The notes under the pieces are model-generated. The model saw only the letters and a list, made by a program, of their open reading frames with translations. It was not told the origin of the DNA and did no database searches. The position numbers and the translations under genes were made by a program. DNA of 64,000 bases from Marinobacter sp. DY40_1A1. Lineage in GTDB: Bacteria > Pseudomonadota > Gammaproteobacteria > Pseudomonadales > Oleiphilaceae. The stretch is from contig NZ_VCHA01000008.1 in NCBI RefSeq assembly GCF_016597815.1, positions 17,374-81,373 on the forward strand. Direction: 5' to 3'. Below, in pieces: positions 1 to 8,972 of this stretch; positions within the stretch are counted from its first letter, which is position 1, and each line of letters opens with the position of its first letter.

Positions 1-1
1 G

Positions 2-337
2 ATTGTGGCCGCTGCAAGTCGCAGCTATTATCACCGGCTGCTCGATGCCGGCTGTGTTATTCATGAGTTTAAAGGGGGATTGCTGCATGCAAAAACCCTC
101 ACCATTGACGGCAAAATCAGCCTGATCGGATCGTCGAATCTCGATTTAAGAAGCTTCGACCTGAACTATGAAAACAACATCCTTCTGCAGGATGAAGCCA
201 CAACGCAGGCCATCACCGAACGCCAACAGAGCTATATCAGTCAATCTGAGGTGGTCACTTTGCCTGAGGTTCTTGCCTGGCATTATCACGAAAGGATTTG
301 GCACAACGTTATCGCAACCATTGGCCCTGTTCTATAA
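2..337 (+). CDS. Cardiolipin synthase / phospholipase D family protein, C-terminal end (partial)
   Basis: Only the last 111 codons are in the window; the reading frame is open through the left edge. The fragment carries the second HKD motif of the phospholipase D superfamily (HAKTLTIDGKISLIGSSNLD) followed by an FDLNYE stretch typical of bacterial cardiolipin synthases. The C-terminal region (WHYHERIWHN...) matches the way Cls proteins end. Cls enzymes condense phosphatidyl donors to make cardiolipin at the inner membrane. The N-terminal membrane segments and first HKD motif would lie upstream, so the ClsA, ClsB or ClsC subtype cannot be decided. The next gene starts 33 bp downstream on the same strand. 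Confidence 0.85.
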   Translation: MVAAASRSYYHRLLDAGCVIHEFKGGLLHAKTLTIDGKISLIGSSNLDLRSFDLNYENNILLQDEATTQAITERQQSYISQSEVVTLPEVLAWHYHERIWHNVIATIGPVL

Positions 338-370
338 CCAACGGCACCTGCGACACACGGGAAATACAAG

Positions 371-1780
371 ATGCAACGTGGATTTACCAGGCTTAGTGTT
401 TGTCTGAGCCTCTCTTTGATCATGGGTGATGCTTATGCCAGCCTGCCCGACACCAGAACCTCTGTTATCGAAGTGCCGGCTGGCACCGTTGGCCTTGGGG
501 CAGCCCTGCGCAGGGGAACCAGCCCTTACACTGGTGTGGATAACATTTCTGGCATGGACAAAGACAGTAAGGCAGACCTTATCCCACTCTATCTTTATGA
601 AGGTAAATGGTTATTCGCCCATGGCACCTCTGCAGGAGCGCATCTTTTCAAATCAGACTGGTTGAGTGTAAATATGCTCGCCAAATATCGATTCAATCAG
701 CTCGAATCAGATGCCACCTCTTATTTTAACGGTATCAACGATAGGGATCAGACCGTAGATATGGGCTTTTCAGCCACGGTTTCCGGCGACTGGGGTTCAC
801 TTTCAACAACCTGGGCAAACGACATACTTGGTGTTCACAATGGCTATGAGTGGGATTTCACTTACGCTTATGGCATGGAGATCGGGCGCTGGTCTTTCAC
901 CCCATTTTTCAGCTACGTATACCAGGACAGCGATCTTACAGACTATTATTACGGCGTTGATGCCGAAGAGGCCAGGGCCGACAGACCTGTTTATAAGCCA
1001 GATTCTGCAGCGTTCTGGCGTGCCGGTGTTAACACTTCGTACCGGGCAACATCCCGCTTGCTGTTATTTACAAACGTTGCCTCTCAACATGTAGATAGTG
1101 AAATCTATAACAGCCCCCTGGTGGACGAGTCCCAGCTTGTTTCCGCCTCTTTCGGCTTTGCCTACCTGTTCGGAAATGCACTGGATGACTCAACCAAGCA
1201 GTCTGGCTCAGAGCGCGCTGGAGAGTGGTCGTGGCGGCTAAATGCCGGCTACCAGGCAGAGGGCCCTTTTACGCGAACAATGACAGGCAGGCTCAAGCGC
1301 AGCGAGGATGTTCACGCGTATATGGCCGGCTTAACTCTCGGAAAGCTGATTTCAGATGGCAAATACGTCGACTACTGGGGCAGGTTGTCCCTTAACCGGC
1401 GTTTTGAAAACGGATACCAGGATGACTTTGGTGAATACAATGCTTACGTGATGGCCATGACCCCGGCTAACCCGCCATGGTCATCTAAGGAGTGGTTTCG
1501 TTTAGGTATTGGCTTTGGCTTTTCTTACGCCGCAAAAGTTCCGTATGTAGAGCAGGTCAAACAAGCGGAGCGGGAGCGAAACACCTCTCACTTTCTCAAC
1601 TACCTTGAAGGGCAAATTGATGTGCCACTGCGCCTGATGACTGAAAACAAAGCCGTTAGGAACTGTTACGTGGGCATTTCCTTGCTACACCGCTCGGGTA
1701 TCTTTGCTAAATCTGACATTCTGGGCAGTGTCTCTGGCGGTTCCGACATGGTGTCTGGCCACATAGAGTGTAAGCGGTAA
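371..1780 (+). CDS. MipA/OmpV-type outer-membrane protein with an extra C-terminal barrel-like domain
   Basis: 469 aa with a predicted signal peptide (cleavage near MGDAYA-SLP, residues 18-24). Residues about 30-265 follow the MipA/OmpV pattern: VGLGAALRRGTSPYTG, then aromatic, alternating beta strands ending in SFGFAYLFG. MipA/OmpV proteins are outer-membrane barrels, linked in some species to the murein-synthesising machinery. Usual members are about 250 aa. This one continues for about 200 residues with more aromatic beta strands and a final HRSGIFAK...GGSD segment resembling the last strand of small outer-membrane barrels. I infer a second barrel or an enlarged single one. The ATG is preceded by a weak GGGAA site. 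No obvious terminator lies between it and the convergent transporter gene. Confidence 0.75.
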   Translation: MQRGFTRLSVCLSLSLIMGDAYASLPDTRTSVIEVPAGTVGLGAALRRGTSPYTGVDNISGMDKDSKADLIPLYLYEGKWLFAHGTSAGAHLFKSDWLSVNMLAKYRFNQLESDATSYFNGINDRDQTVDMGFSATVSGDWGSLSTTWANDILGVHNGYEWDFTYAYGMEIGRWSFTPFFSYVYQDSDLTDYYYGVDAEEARADRPVYKPDSAAFWRAGVNTSYRATSRLLLFTNVASQHVDSEIYNSPLVDESQLVSASFGFAYLFGNALDDSTKQSGSERAGEWSWRLNAGYQAEGPFTRTMTGRLKRSEDVHAYMAGLTLGKLISDGKYVDYWGRLSLNRRFENGYQDDFGEYNAYVMAMTPANPPWSSKEWFRLGIGFGFSYAAKVPYVEQVKQAERERNTSHFLNYLEGQIDVPLRLMTENKAVRNCYVGISLLHRSGIFAKSDILGSVSGGSDMVSGHIECKR

Positions 1781-1812
1781 ACGGGTAGGCCCTGAGTATT
1801 CAGCACCGAGAC

Positions 1813-3279
1813 TTAGCAGGTTGGCATGGTTTTGAGGGCCAGCTTGCGACGAATATAGCGCCCAAGCGTATCAACACCTATGTTCAGCAGGGCTGTGATC
1901 AGGATTAGCACCATGGCACGGTCAAACCGGATATTCTGTATGGCGCTGTCTACATAGAACCCAAGGGTGTAGATGCCGAGAATCCCCAGAATGGCTGTCT
2001 CCCGCATGATAATTTCCCAGCGATAAAACAAAAATGCCAGAAATGAGCGATAAACGCGGGGTACCAACTCCCACCCATATCGGTTAATTCCGTTTGGCGC
2101 GTCGGGGCGAAGTTTGATTGTGTTGGTTTGTCGGCCTATCAGGTGCCCTATGATACCGCCGTTGTGCAAGGCCAGGGCTACCACTGCGGGCAACATCGAC
2201 GGCCCCCAGAGTTGGAGGAGAATATAAGCCAGAATGTATTCCGGCGTAGAGCGCGCTATTACCAATGCAACATGGCCAGCATTGCGCCTTATGGGCCCGC
2301 CAAAGTGGTTGGAAATTAACGGGAATGCCAGCAGCGATATAATCCCTGTGGCCACCAGCGCAATCTGGGTAAGCACAATGGTGTTCCAGATGCCCGGCAT
2401 AGCCTCGTTAATCATCAGGTCGTTCAGCCAGGGCGCAAGGCCAGCAAGACCCTCTCCATTACGCAATGGCGCGGGAACTATGTCTTCAGTAAAAAAGCGT
2501 TGCACGTTACCCCACACAATGGGCAAGCCTTCGCCAAGAAAGAAGGGAGCGCCGAGAATATACACGGGCAGCAGCTTTGGACGCACCCAAAGGGGCATTG
2601 TGGCAATCAACACGTAAAACAGGATCAGCATGGCGCCGGCGTCTGAATACAGCCCTTGGGAGAACGATGCCTCCAGGTAAAAGCCGAGTGTTGGCAAACC
2701 AACAAAGCCCAGGATGGCGCTGGAGCGCAAGCCGCACTCAAGGCGGTACGCGGTATAGGTCCGCATTTTCACCCAGCAGTCTGGAATGCGGGTGTAGAGA
2801 AATGCCGAGATGATTCCTGTGCCTGGTGGCAACGCCCGACCGGGCTCCGGATCGGCTTCTTCGAGAATTTCCGAGTACACCTTGGCAAAAATGCCCGCGT
2901 AAGGGATGGCAATTGCCAGTACCCCGGTTAGGGGATGAAAGCCAAAGAATTGAAGGAAAATCAGCGCCCAGAACAGCTCGTGTATTGCGCGAACAAATGC
3001 ACAAAACATGCGCACGGGCAGGGATCGGTAAGCCAGAGCGAGAAGGAATCCCGCTACTCCCCCAAGCGCAACGCCTACGAACGCGAACGCAACCGTTCTA
3101 AGCAGGGCGGTCATCAGGCCTTCACTGCTGAAAAAGTTGGGCGTTACGATTCCAAGGAAGAAATTGCCCAGATCTCGCCAGGGATTGGATGCTGTGATGG
3201 CAATATCGGCAAACAGAAGCCCGACCAAGGCAATGGCAAGGAAAATAAAACTGGTACGAACCGTTGGGGAAGAGAACAT
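1813..3279 (-). CDS. Fused double permease of a phosphonate/selenium-oxyanion-type ABC importer
   Basis: 488 aa, almost entirely hydrophobic, made of two homologous PhnE-like permease halves. The internal duplication is visible directly: RSSAILGFVGLPTLGFYL (residues 185-202) and RETAILGILGIYTLGFYV (426-443) are the same cytoplasmic-loop motif in each half. Family permeases are normally about 260-280 aa and dimerise, so this is a head-to-tail fusion forming the whole pore. It is the last gene of a three-gene operon, 16 bp after the ATPase gene. The neighbouring substrate-binding protein and the selenium genes beyond it point to selenate or selenite rather than phosphonate as substrate. That is inference; sequence alone does not fix the ligand. 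Confidence 0.85.
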   Translation of the reverse strand: MFSSPTVRTSFIFLAIALVGLLFADIAITASNPWRDLGNFFLGIVTPNFFSSEGLMTALLRTVAFAFVGVALGGVAGFLLALAYRSLPVRMFCAFVRAIHELFWALIFLQFFGFHPLTGVLAIAIPYAGIFAKVYSEILEEADPEPGRALPPGTGIISAFLYTRIPDCWVKMRTYTAYRLECGLRSSAILGFVGLPTLGFYLEASFSQGLYSDAGAMLILFYVLIATMPLWVRPKLLPVYILGAPFFLGEGLPIVWGNVQRFFTEDIVPAPLRNGEGLAGLAPWLNDLMINEAMPGIWNTIVLTQIALVATGIISLLAFPLISNHFGGPIRRNAGHVALVIARSTPEYILAYILLQLWGPSMLPAVVALALHNGGIIGHLIGRQTNTIKLRPDAPNGINRYGWELVPRVYRSFLAFLFYRWEIIMRETAILGILGIYTLGFYVDSAIQNIRFDRAMVLILITALLNIGVDTLGRYIRRKLALKTMPTC

Positions 3280-3295
3280 GGAACGGCCGAGTTAC

Positions 3296-3949
3296 CTAGT
3301 AAAGAGACATGATGTCTGAAGCCACAAGGTTCGCGCTTGGTTCATCGAGGGCGATTTGGCCATCCTGAATGCCCACTATTCTGGTGCAGTAATCCAGCGC
3401 CAGATCAACGTCGTGCAGCGCAATAATACTGGTAGAAAACCGATCCCGAAGTAGCGTCATTACCGTATTTGCCATGGGCCCATCGAGCGCTGAAACAGGC
3501 TCATCAGCTAGCAGAATGGATGCCTTGCGGTATAAAGCGCGGGCAATCGCAACACGTTGTCTTTGCCCGCCTGACAGTGACGCCGTGGGTGTCCAGAACT
3601 TTTCCGTCATTCCAAGTGACTGAAGAAGGGTGGTCACCTCAGCGCGGTCCTTGGCAAAGGGGCGTGCCAGTGTAATCGTGTTATACCAGGTTGAGTGCTT
3701 GTCCAGTTGCCCCATGTATACGTTATGGAATACTGACAAAGCACTCACCAAACCCAGCTCTTGGGGGATAAGCGACGACTCCCGATTGACACGTTCGTGC
3801 ATCAAACGGATGAGTGTGGATTTACCAGCGCCGCTTTTACCCACGAGCGCGATTTTTTCGCCCGGGTTAACCTGCAGCGAAAGCGGGCCTATAACCCGCT
3901 TGCCGCTGAATGAAGCCGTAAGGCCAGAGAAAGCGAAGCCTGACATCAA
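3296..3949 (-). CDS. PhnC-like ATP-binding subunit of the putative selenium-oxyanion ABC importer
   Basis: 217 aa. All ABC ATPase elements are present: Walker A GKSGAGKST (residues 37-45), signature LSGGQRQRVAIARAL (from 125), Walker B ILLADEP (145-151) and an H-loop in IALHDVD. It hydrolyses ATP to power the fused permease encoded next. It is shorter than usual PhnC proteins (about 250 aa), ending soon after the H-loop region. Its ATG overlaps the stop of the binding-protein gene (ATGA), indicating translational coupling. Nothing in the ATPase itself reveals the substrate. Confidence 0.88.
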   Translation of the reverse strand: MMSGFAFSGLTASFSGKRVIGPLSLQVNPGEKIALVGKSGAGKSTLIRLMHERVNRESSLIPQELGLVSALSVFHNVYMGQLDKHSTWYNTITLARPFAKDRAEVTTLLQSLGMTEKFWTPTASLSGGQRQRVAIARALYRKASILLADEPVSALDGPMANTVMTLLRDRFSTSIIALHDVDLALDYCTRIVGIQDGQIALDEPSANLVASDIMSLY

Positions 3950-4821
3950 TCGAGGATTCCAATCTCTTCAGCTGTTTTACGAATCGGCTCATAGTCGTCG
4001 TTAGAGGCGGGAATAAAACCTGAGCGTGGGAAGCTTTCCAGCAGTTCAGGGTTATCGAGGTTCAACAGTGCTTCAGTAACGCGCTGCTTGAAGCCTTCGC
4101 CAAAACGCTCATCTACATCACCGCGAATAGTCCACTGGTAATCCGGGTAGGCGGGGGTTTTCCATATAACCTGAACGGCATCCGTATCAATGTTCCCGTC
4201 ACTCAACTCTTTCTCCCAAACCTGGAAGTTGAGCGCTCCAATATCGTAGGTTCCGGCTTCAACCAAACGCAGAGTGCGTGTGTGATTACCGCTGAAGCCA
4301 ACGCGCGAGAAGAAATCCTCAGGCTTGGTACCAAAGGTGTCGCGCACATAGAACTCTGGCATCAGGCGACCAGACGTTGAGCCTTTGGATCCGAAGGTGA
4401 AGGTTTTGCCCTTCATTGGAGCTTCCAGATCGCTGAGTTTCTCAGTCGGCTTAATTGCAGTGGTGGTATTGGCAATAAAATAGGTTTCGAAAGCTTCGTC
4501 TTCAACACCTTGAGCGATTGCCTCAGAACCTGGAACCAACCTGCGGGCCTGCACGCCGGAAAGGCCACCAAACCAGGCGAGCTGAACCTGGTTGTTACGG
4601 AATGCAGAAACCGCTGCAGCATAGGATTTCACTGGAATGTAACGTACATCAACATCCAGTTGCTCGGAGAGGTAATCTGCCACTCCACGAAAACGCTCTA
4701 CCAGTTTGGTTTCGTCCTCATCAGGGATCGCTGTAAATACAAATGTTTCCGCCGATGCGGTTACGGCGGTGACGCAGAACAAGCTGGATACCACTAACTT
4801 CCGTATAAGATTCAAAGCCAT
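3946..4821 (-). CDS. Periplasmic binding protein of the PhnD family, putative selenate/selenite-type
   Basis: 291 aa with a signal peptide (LVVSSLFCVTAVTASA, residues about 10-24). The sequence FVFTAIPDEDETKLVERFRG and the later VRYIPVKSYAAAVSAFRNNQ and WFGGLSGVQAR are hallmarks of PhnD-like binding proteins for phosphate-like oxyanions. I recall a clade of this family named putative selenate ABC transporter substrate-binding protein because its members sit beside selD and a TIGR04348 glycosyltransferase. Exactly those genes flank it here (senB-like gene divergent at 5011, selD at 6006). It is first in the operon, before the ATPase and the fused permease. Ligand assignment rests on context; a phosphonate or phosphite ligand remains possible. 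Confidence 0.82.
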   Translation of the reverse strand: MALNLIRKLVVSSLFCVTAVTASAETFVFTAIPDEDETKLVERFRGVADYLSEQLDVDVRYIPVKSYAAAVSAFRNNQVQLAWFGGLSGVQARRLVPGSEAIAQGVEDEAFETYFIANTTTAIKPTEKLSDLEAPMKGKTFTFGSKGSTSGRLMPEFYVRDTFGTKPEDFFSRVGFSGNHTRTLRLVEAGTYDIGALNFQVWEKELSDGNIDTDAVQVIWKTPAYPDYQWTIRGDVDERFGEGFKQRVTEALLNLDNPELLESFPRSGFIPASNDDYEPIRKTAEEIGILD

Positions 4822-5010
4822 TTGAAATCCTTGATCGGTTATGTGACTGATATAGTACAGGTGAAGGATACTCTGATTGCCGCAAAGCCTGAACAGCTAT
4901 ACGGTTTAAGGGTTTAATCAGGTCATATATCCGGGCACTATTCTCCGGAAATAGCTTGTAAGTCTACCAAAGTTTCACCCGGGCTCTGAAAGGGGGCCCT
5001 TATACCAAAG

Positions 5011-6003
5011 ATGCTTATGGATATTATCATCATTACGCCTGCCGCTCCTGGCTCCAAAGCTGGAAACAGGGCAACCGCTGAGCGCTGGCAGGCGTTGCTG
5101 GAACAATCAGGGCATCAAGTGTCCGTTATCACGGAATACAAGGGTGAAGCCTGTGATTTATTTCTCGCGCTGCATGCCTGGCGAAGCCACGATGCCATTC
5201 GTTTGTTTCGTGAATCCTGGCCGGGTAAACCTTTGGTCGTCGCTCTCACGGGAACAGACATCTATCGGCACCAGTATAAATACCCTGAGCAAACTCTTTA
5301 TTCCATGCAGGTGGCTGACGCGCTGATTGGATTGCATGCTCAAGTGGGGGACGATATTCCCGAAAGATTCCGGGACAAACTGGTCACGCTTTTCCAGTCA
5401 GCTGACAAGCCACCTGAGGCGCCGGGAGCGGCTGCTTCTGCGACGTCAGACTTCAATGTGTGTGTTATCGGCCACCTCAGGTCTGAAAAGGACTCACTGC
5501 GAGCAGCCAAGGCGGCAAGGTTGATGCCCACAGCTTCCCGAATTCGTGTGATGTGTGCAGGCAAGGCACACGACGCTCACTGGGAAGGCCTTGCGACCCG
5601 GGAAGCCGATGAGAACCCACGATTCCACTGGCTTGGTGAGCTTGAGAAAGCCGATGTTTTGCAGCTGATGGCCACTAGCCAGTTGTTGGTAATGAGCTCC
5701 CTCATGGAGGGTGGCGCTAATGTGGTCTCAGAGGCCTGCCGTGCCGGCTTACCGGTAGTAGCCTCCGATATTTCCGGTAATATCGGGTTGCTTGGTAAGG
5801 ATTATGGCGGGTACTACCCGGTAGGCAATACGTCCGCGCTGGCTGCTGTGCTCACGCGGGCTGAGACGGATTCAGCATTTTTGGTTCAGTTACGAGAGCA
5901 GGTGAGCCAGCTGGCTGGCAAGTTCACACCAGAAAAAGAGCAGGAATCCCTGGAGCAGGCGCTTTTACTTGCCGTGCAGCGCTGTTCCAGGAATCAACCC
6001 TGA
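5011..6003 (+). CDS. senB: Selenosugar synthase SenB-like glycosyltransferase (TIGR04348 type)
   Basis: 330 aa GT4-type glycosyltransferase. The N-terminus (IIIITPAAPGSKAGNRATAERW) and LALTGTDIYRH-like segment (residues about 75-90) match the TIGR04348 family, which includes SenB of selenoneine biosynthesis. The C-terminal nucleotide-sugar site is seen as LMEGGANVVSEACRAGLPVV. Known SenB makes a C-Se bond between a UDP-sugar and selenophosphate, the product of SelD, whose gene lies 2 bp away and convergent. No SenA (EgtB-like) gene is in the window, so the final metabolite is unclear. The frame allows ATG at 5011 or 5017; the GGGGG before the first supports either. The gene is divergent from the importer operon across a 189-bp promoter region. 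Confidence 0.78.
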   Translation: MLMDIIIITPAAPGSKAGNRATAERWQALLEQSGHQVSVITEYKGEACDLFLALHAWRSHDAIRLFRESWPGKPLVVALTGTDIYRHQYKYPEQTLYSMQVADALIGLHAQVGDDIPERFRDKLVTLFQSADKPPEAPGAAASATSDFNVCVIGHLRSEKDSLRAAKAARLMPTASRIRVMCAGKAHDAHWEGLATREADENPRFHWLGELEKADVLQLMATSQLLVMSSLMEGGANVVSEACRAGLPVVASDISGNIGLLGKDYGGYYPVGNTSALAAVLTRAETDSAFLVQLREQVSQLAGKFTPEKEQESLEQALLLAVQRCSRNQP

Positions 6004-6005
6004 GT

Positions 6006-8282
6006 TCATTCCTTTAAGGTAATTGGCTCGATTGGTCCACTTTCATCTTGTGGAGTAACCCGACCGATAATGGCTGTGTGCGGATAGCCCAGGGCTTTCA
6101 GCTCTCGAACACACTCTTCTGCCTTATCAGCCGCAATACTCGCCAACAAGCCGCCCGCAGTCTGCGGATCAAAAATCAGCGGATAGCGTGGGTGATTCAC
6201 CCATTTTTCCTGATCCCGAATACCACGACGCAAGCGTATGTTGGCCGGTTGAAGAGAGCTGAGAATGCCTGCTGCAGCTGTTTCTTCCGCTCCGGGCAGG
6301 ATGGGTATCGCAGATAGGTCCAGCTCTGCATCCACACCCGATGGCCGTGTCATTTCAACCAAGTGACCCAACAATCCGAAACCGGTCACATCGGTACAGG
6401 CTTTTGAACCTGAACGACGCAGGCAGTCTGCCGCCGCCTTGTTGGACTGCACCATGGAGGCGAGGGCCGAATCTATCCATCGTCCTTTGGCCGCCAAGCG
6501 GGCGTGAGCGGCGAATAGCGTTCCAGTGCCAATCGGCTTGGTGAGAATGAGTACATCACCAGCTCGCAAGCCGCCTTTACTCATCACTTCATCGGGATCT
6601 ATCAAGCCATTAACTGCAAAGCCCAGAGCAAGCTCCTGGCCTTCACCAGTATGACCCCCCACCAAAGCACAACCGGCTTCATTCAACACATCTACAGCGC
6701 CAGACATCATCTGGAAAACAACGTCCTCCACTTTGGATTCAATACCGTAAGGCACCGTAGCCACAGCGGTGGCACTCTGGGCTTCTGCGCCCATAGCAAA
6801 TACATCGCCCAAGGCATGGTTGGCTGCAACGCGGCCAAATGTGTAAGGGTCGTCAATAAATGCTCTGAAAAAGTCGACGGTATGCACCACCGCTTTTCCT
6901 GGCGGGACTCTCAGCACGGCTGCGTCATCGGGCGCATGCAGGCCGATAATAATATCGTCCCGATCAATGGGCCGAAGCTCACCCAGTGCACGGGAAAGCA
7001 CCGTACTGCCAACTTTGGCACCGCACCCACCGCAGCGCATAGCAACTGCAGAGATGGCCTGGGATGCCTCCTCAGGATTCTGGGCTGCTGCTGTATCGGG
7101 CAGGGCGCCAGATTCTTCCATGGCAGGAAGATCGGTGAATTTTTCCATGAATCGGCGGTCGATCCAGTCTTTCCAGCGCCACACCAGGGCACCATCGAAC
7201 TGCATATCACCACGGGAAGCTACCGCATACTTGTCACCGGTGCTGATCAACGCCAACCATTTTTTCTGGGGATGGAAATCTTTGGGGGCCTTGCCCAATG
7301 CCATGCGTTTAAGGTTGTCCGCCAGAGGGGGGCCTTGACGCACAGCAAACACCCCCGCTTTCTCGCGGGGATGGTTAACCACGTTAGCGATATCGCCGGC
7401 GGCAAAAATGCTGTCGTCGTTCTCAACCTGCAAGGTGTCTCGCACTCGCAGGAACAGGCCGTCGTCCAGCGCCAGGCCGGTTTCTTGAAGCCAGGCTGGT
7501 CCGCCTGCTCTGGTTACCCAAAGAACTTCATCGGCCTGCTGGGTTTCGCCAGAGGCAGTGCGCAACAACCTGTCGCTGACCTTTTCTACCGGGGACCCAA
7601 GGTGGAGTTTTACGCCACGATCAGAGAGTGTCTTTCGGAAAATCTCACGAACTTTGGCGTTATGGGTTGGAAGAATTTCCTTGGCTGCATCAAATAGATG
7701 AAAGTGCAGCTGATCAGAATCCCGTCCACGTTTTTCCAGTTCGTTCTTGAGCCGGTATTGCATGGCGAGAGTGAGTTCTACGCCTCCTGCACCTGCGCCT
7801 ACAACACCAACGGTTAAGGGCCCTTGGTGATTCTCGATACGGGAGAGCAAGGCAAGCCATCGATTATTAAATCCGGTGATTGGTTTTACAGGCACTGCAA
7901 ATTCAGAAGCGCCTTCAACCTCATTCACTCTGGGAGAAGAGCCTATATTGATCGAGAGTATGTCGTAAGGCACATCCGGACGGCCTTTGCAGATCACACG
8001 CTTGCGATTGCGATCTATGCCTATGGCTTCGGAGCGATAAAAACGTGCGCCAGCAAATTCTGCCAACCGGCTCAGGTCGATGTGCACATCATCGTAGCTG
8101 TAATGCCCAGCCACATAACCTGGCAGCATTCCGGAGTAGGGGGTGTGAGTATCACGGCAAATAAGGGTCAAGCGCACGCCGGGAACGGGTTTCATTGCAA
8201 ACCGTTTGAGTACCCCGACGTGGCTGTGCCCGCCGCCAATCAGAACTATGTCCCGTAATACAGGCTGGTCAGGCGTTCGCAT
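6006..8282 (-). CDS. selD: Selenide, water dikinase SelD fused to an N-terminal NADH-dehydrogenase-like flavoprotein
   Basis: 758 aa in two parts. Residues 1-about 385 form a pyridine-nucleotide-disulfide oxidoreductase (GGGHSHVGVLKRF, GAGAGGVELTLAM, and FAAGDIANV near the FAD). Residues about 410-750 are SelD, which makes selenophosphate from selenide and ATP. The catalytic pair is Cys420 and Lys423 in CGAK, matching Cys17/Lys20 of E. coli. Asp-rich ATP-binding loops (DDAAVLR) and GGHTGEGQE follow. Cys rather than selenocysteine is used. The flavoprotein may supply selenide or electrons; that is inference. The start codon overlaps the stop of the upstream PhaF-like gene (TGATG), so the two are probably translationally coupled. 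It converges on senB with only 2 bp between the stops. Confidence 0.92.
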   Translation of the reverse strand: MRTPDQPVLRDIVLIGGGHSHVGVLKRFAMKPVPGVRLTLICRDTHTPYSGMLPGYVAGHYSYDDVHIDLSRLAEFAGARFYRSEAIGIDRNRKRVICKGRPDVPYDILSINIGSSPRVNEVEGASEFAVPVKPITGFNNRWLALLSRIENHQGPLTVGVVGAGAGGVELTLAMQYRLKNELEKRGRDSDQLHFHLFDAAKEILPTHNAKVREIFRKTLSDRGVKLHLGSPVEKVSDRLLRTASGETQQADEVLWVTRAGGPAWLQETGLALDDGLFLRVRDTLQVENDDSIFAAGDIANVVNHPREKAGVFAVRQGPPLADNLKRMALGKAPKDFHPQKKWLALISTGDKYAVASRGDMQFDGALVWRWKDWIDRRFMEKFTDLPAMEESGALPDTAAAQNPEEASQAISAVAMRCGGCGAKVGSTVLSRALGELRPIDRDDIIIGLHAPDDAAVLRVPPGKAVVHTVDFFRAFIDDPYTFGRVAANHALGDVFAMGAEAQSATAVATVPYGIESKVEDVVFQMMSGAVDVLNEAGCALVGGHTGEGQELALGFAVNGLIDPDEVMSKGGLRAGDVLILTKPIGTGTLFAAHARLAAKGRWIDSALASMVQSNKAAADCLRRSGSKACTDVTGFGLLGHLVEMTRPSGVDAELDLSAIPILPGAEETAAAGILSSLQPANIRLRRGIRDQEKWVNHPRYPLIFDPQTAGGLLASIAADKAEECVRELKALGYPHTAIIGRVTPQDESGPIEPITLKE

Positions 8283-8935
8283 CAGTTAATTTTCTTGGCT
8301 TCGGCCGCCAGTTGGTCGAACCCCTTGATGCTGGAGAAAGCCTTCAGCTTATCCGTATCATCTGCCGATGGATTGGCAATCTGGTCGATGGAGGTTATGC
8401 CAGCCTCTTTCATCTTTTTGGCCGTTGCAGGCCCAATACCTTTAACCAAGGTAAGATCGCTTCTGTCAGCGGCTTTCGCTACTTTCGCTGCAGGAGCTTT
8501 TTTTACTGCGGGCTTTTTGGCTGCGGCTTTTTTAGGTGCTGCTTTTTTGGCAGCAGGCGCTTTGGCTTTGCTTTCTTTCTTGGGTGCGGTGCTTTTCGCA
8601 GGGGCTTTCTTAAGCTGTTTTTTGCTTTCTTTTTCAGCCTTGCGAATGTCTTCTTTCGAGGCAACGCCCAAACGCTCGAGAATGCTGGACTGCAGTTCGT
8701 GGAACTCTTCCAGCCGGCGTTCAAACTCATCAGTGAAACGCTTCATTTCACGCTCACGAAGCTCGTCCACTTCTTTCAGTAGCTTACGCACCGGATCCTG
8801 AACCTGGTGTTGCAGGGAATCGAAGTGCTTCATCGCATCGTTGATCAGCGCTTCTATCTGGGCAGATGTCTTCTCAAATTCCTTGTTGACCTTCTTTACG
8901 ATTTTATCAACGCTCGATTTGGCATTTTTCGCCAT
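8282..8935 (-). CDS. PhaF/phasin-like protein with Lys-Ala-rich linker and C-terminal helix-hairpin-helix
   Basis: 217 aa from the ATG at 8935, preceded by AAGGAG with 8-bp spacing; a GTG at 8944 is also in frame but less well placed. Residues 1-100 are an amphipathic helical, phasin-like region (KVNKEFEKTSAQIEALINDA). Residues about 105-160 are a Lys/Ala/Pro-rich, histone-like segment (PAAKKAAPKKAAAKKPAVKK). The last 55 residues carry a helix-hairpin-helix of the DUF4332 type (LTLVKGIGPATAKKMKEAGI). PhaF-like proteins coat polyhydroxyalkanoate granules and bind DNA through the basic tail. The HhH end supports nucleic-acid binding. No PHA synthase gene is in the window. It directly precedes selD and overlaps it. 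Confidence 0.75.
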   Translation of the reverse strand: MAKNAKSSVDKIVKKVNKEFEKTSAQIEALINDAMKHFDSLQHQVQDPVRKLLKEVDELREREMKRFTDEFERRLEEFHELQSSILERLGVASKEDIRKAEKESKKQLKKAPAKSTAPKKESKAKAPAAKKAAPKKAAAKKPAVKKAPAAKVAKAADRSDLTLVKGIGPATAKKMKEAGITSIDQIANPSADDTDKLKAFSSIKGFDQLAAEAKKIN

Positions 8936-8972
8936 GGTATTCACTCCTTGAGGCGGGTAGAACGGATAATAA

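Noticed and set aside
6651..7697. 348-aa open frame on the plus strand opposite selD
   Set aside because: It is antisense to the well-supported selD fusion, has no family features, and reflects the codon bias of selD.
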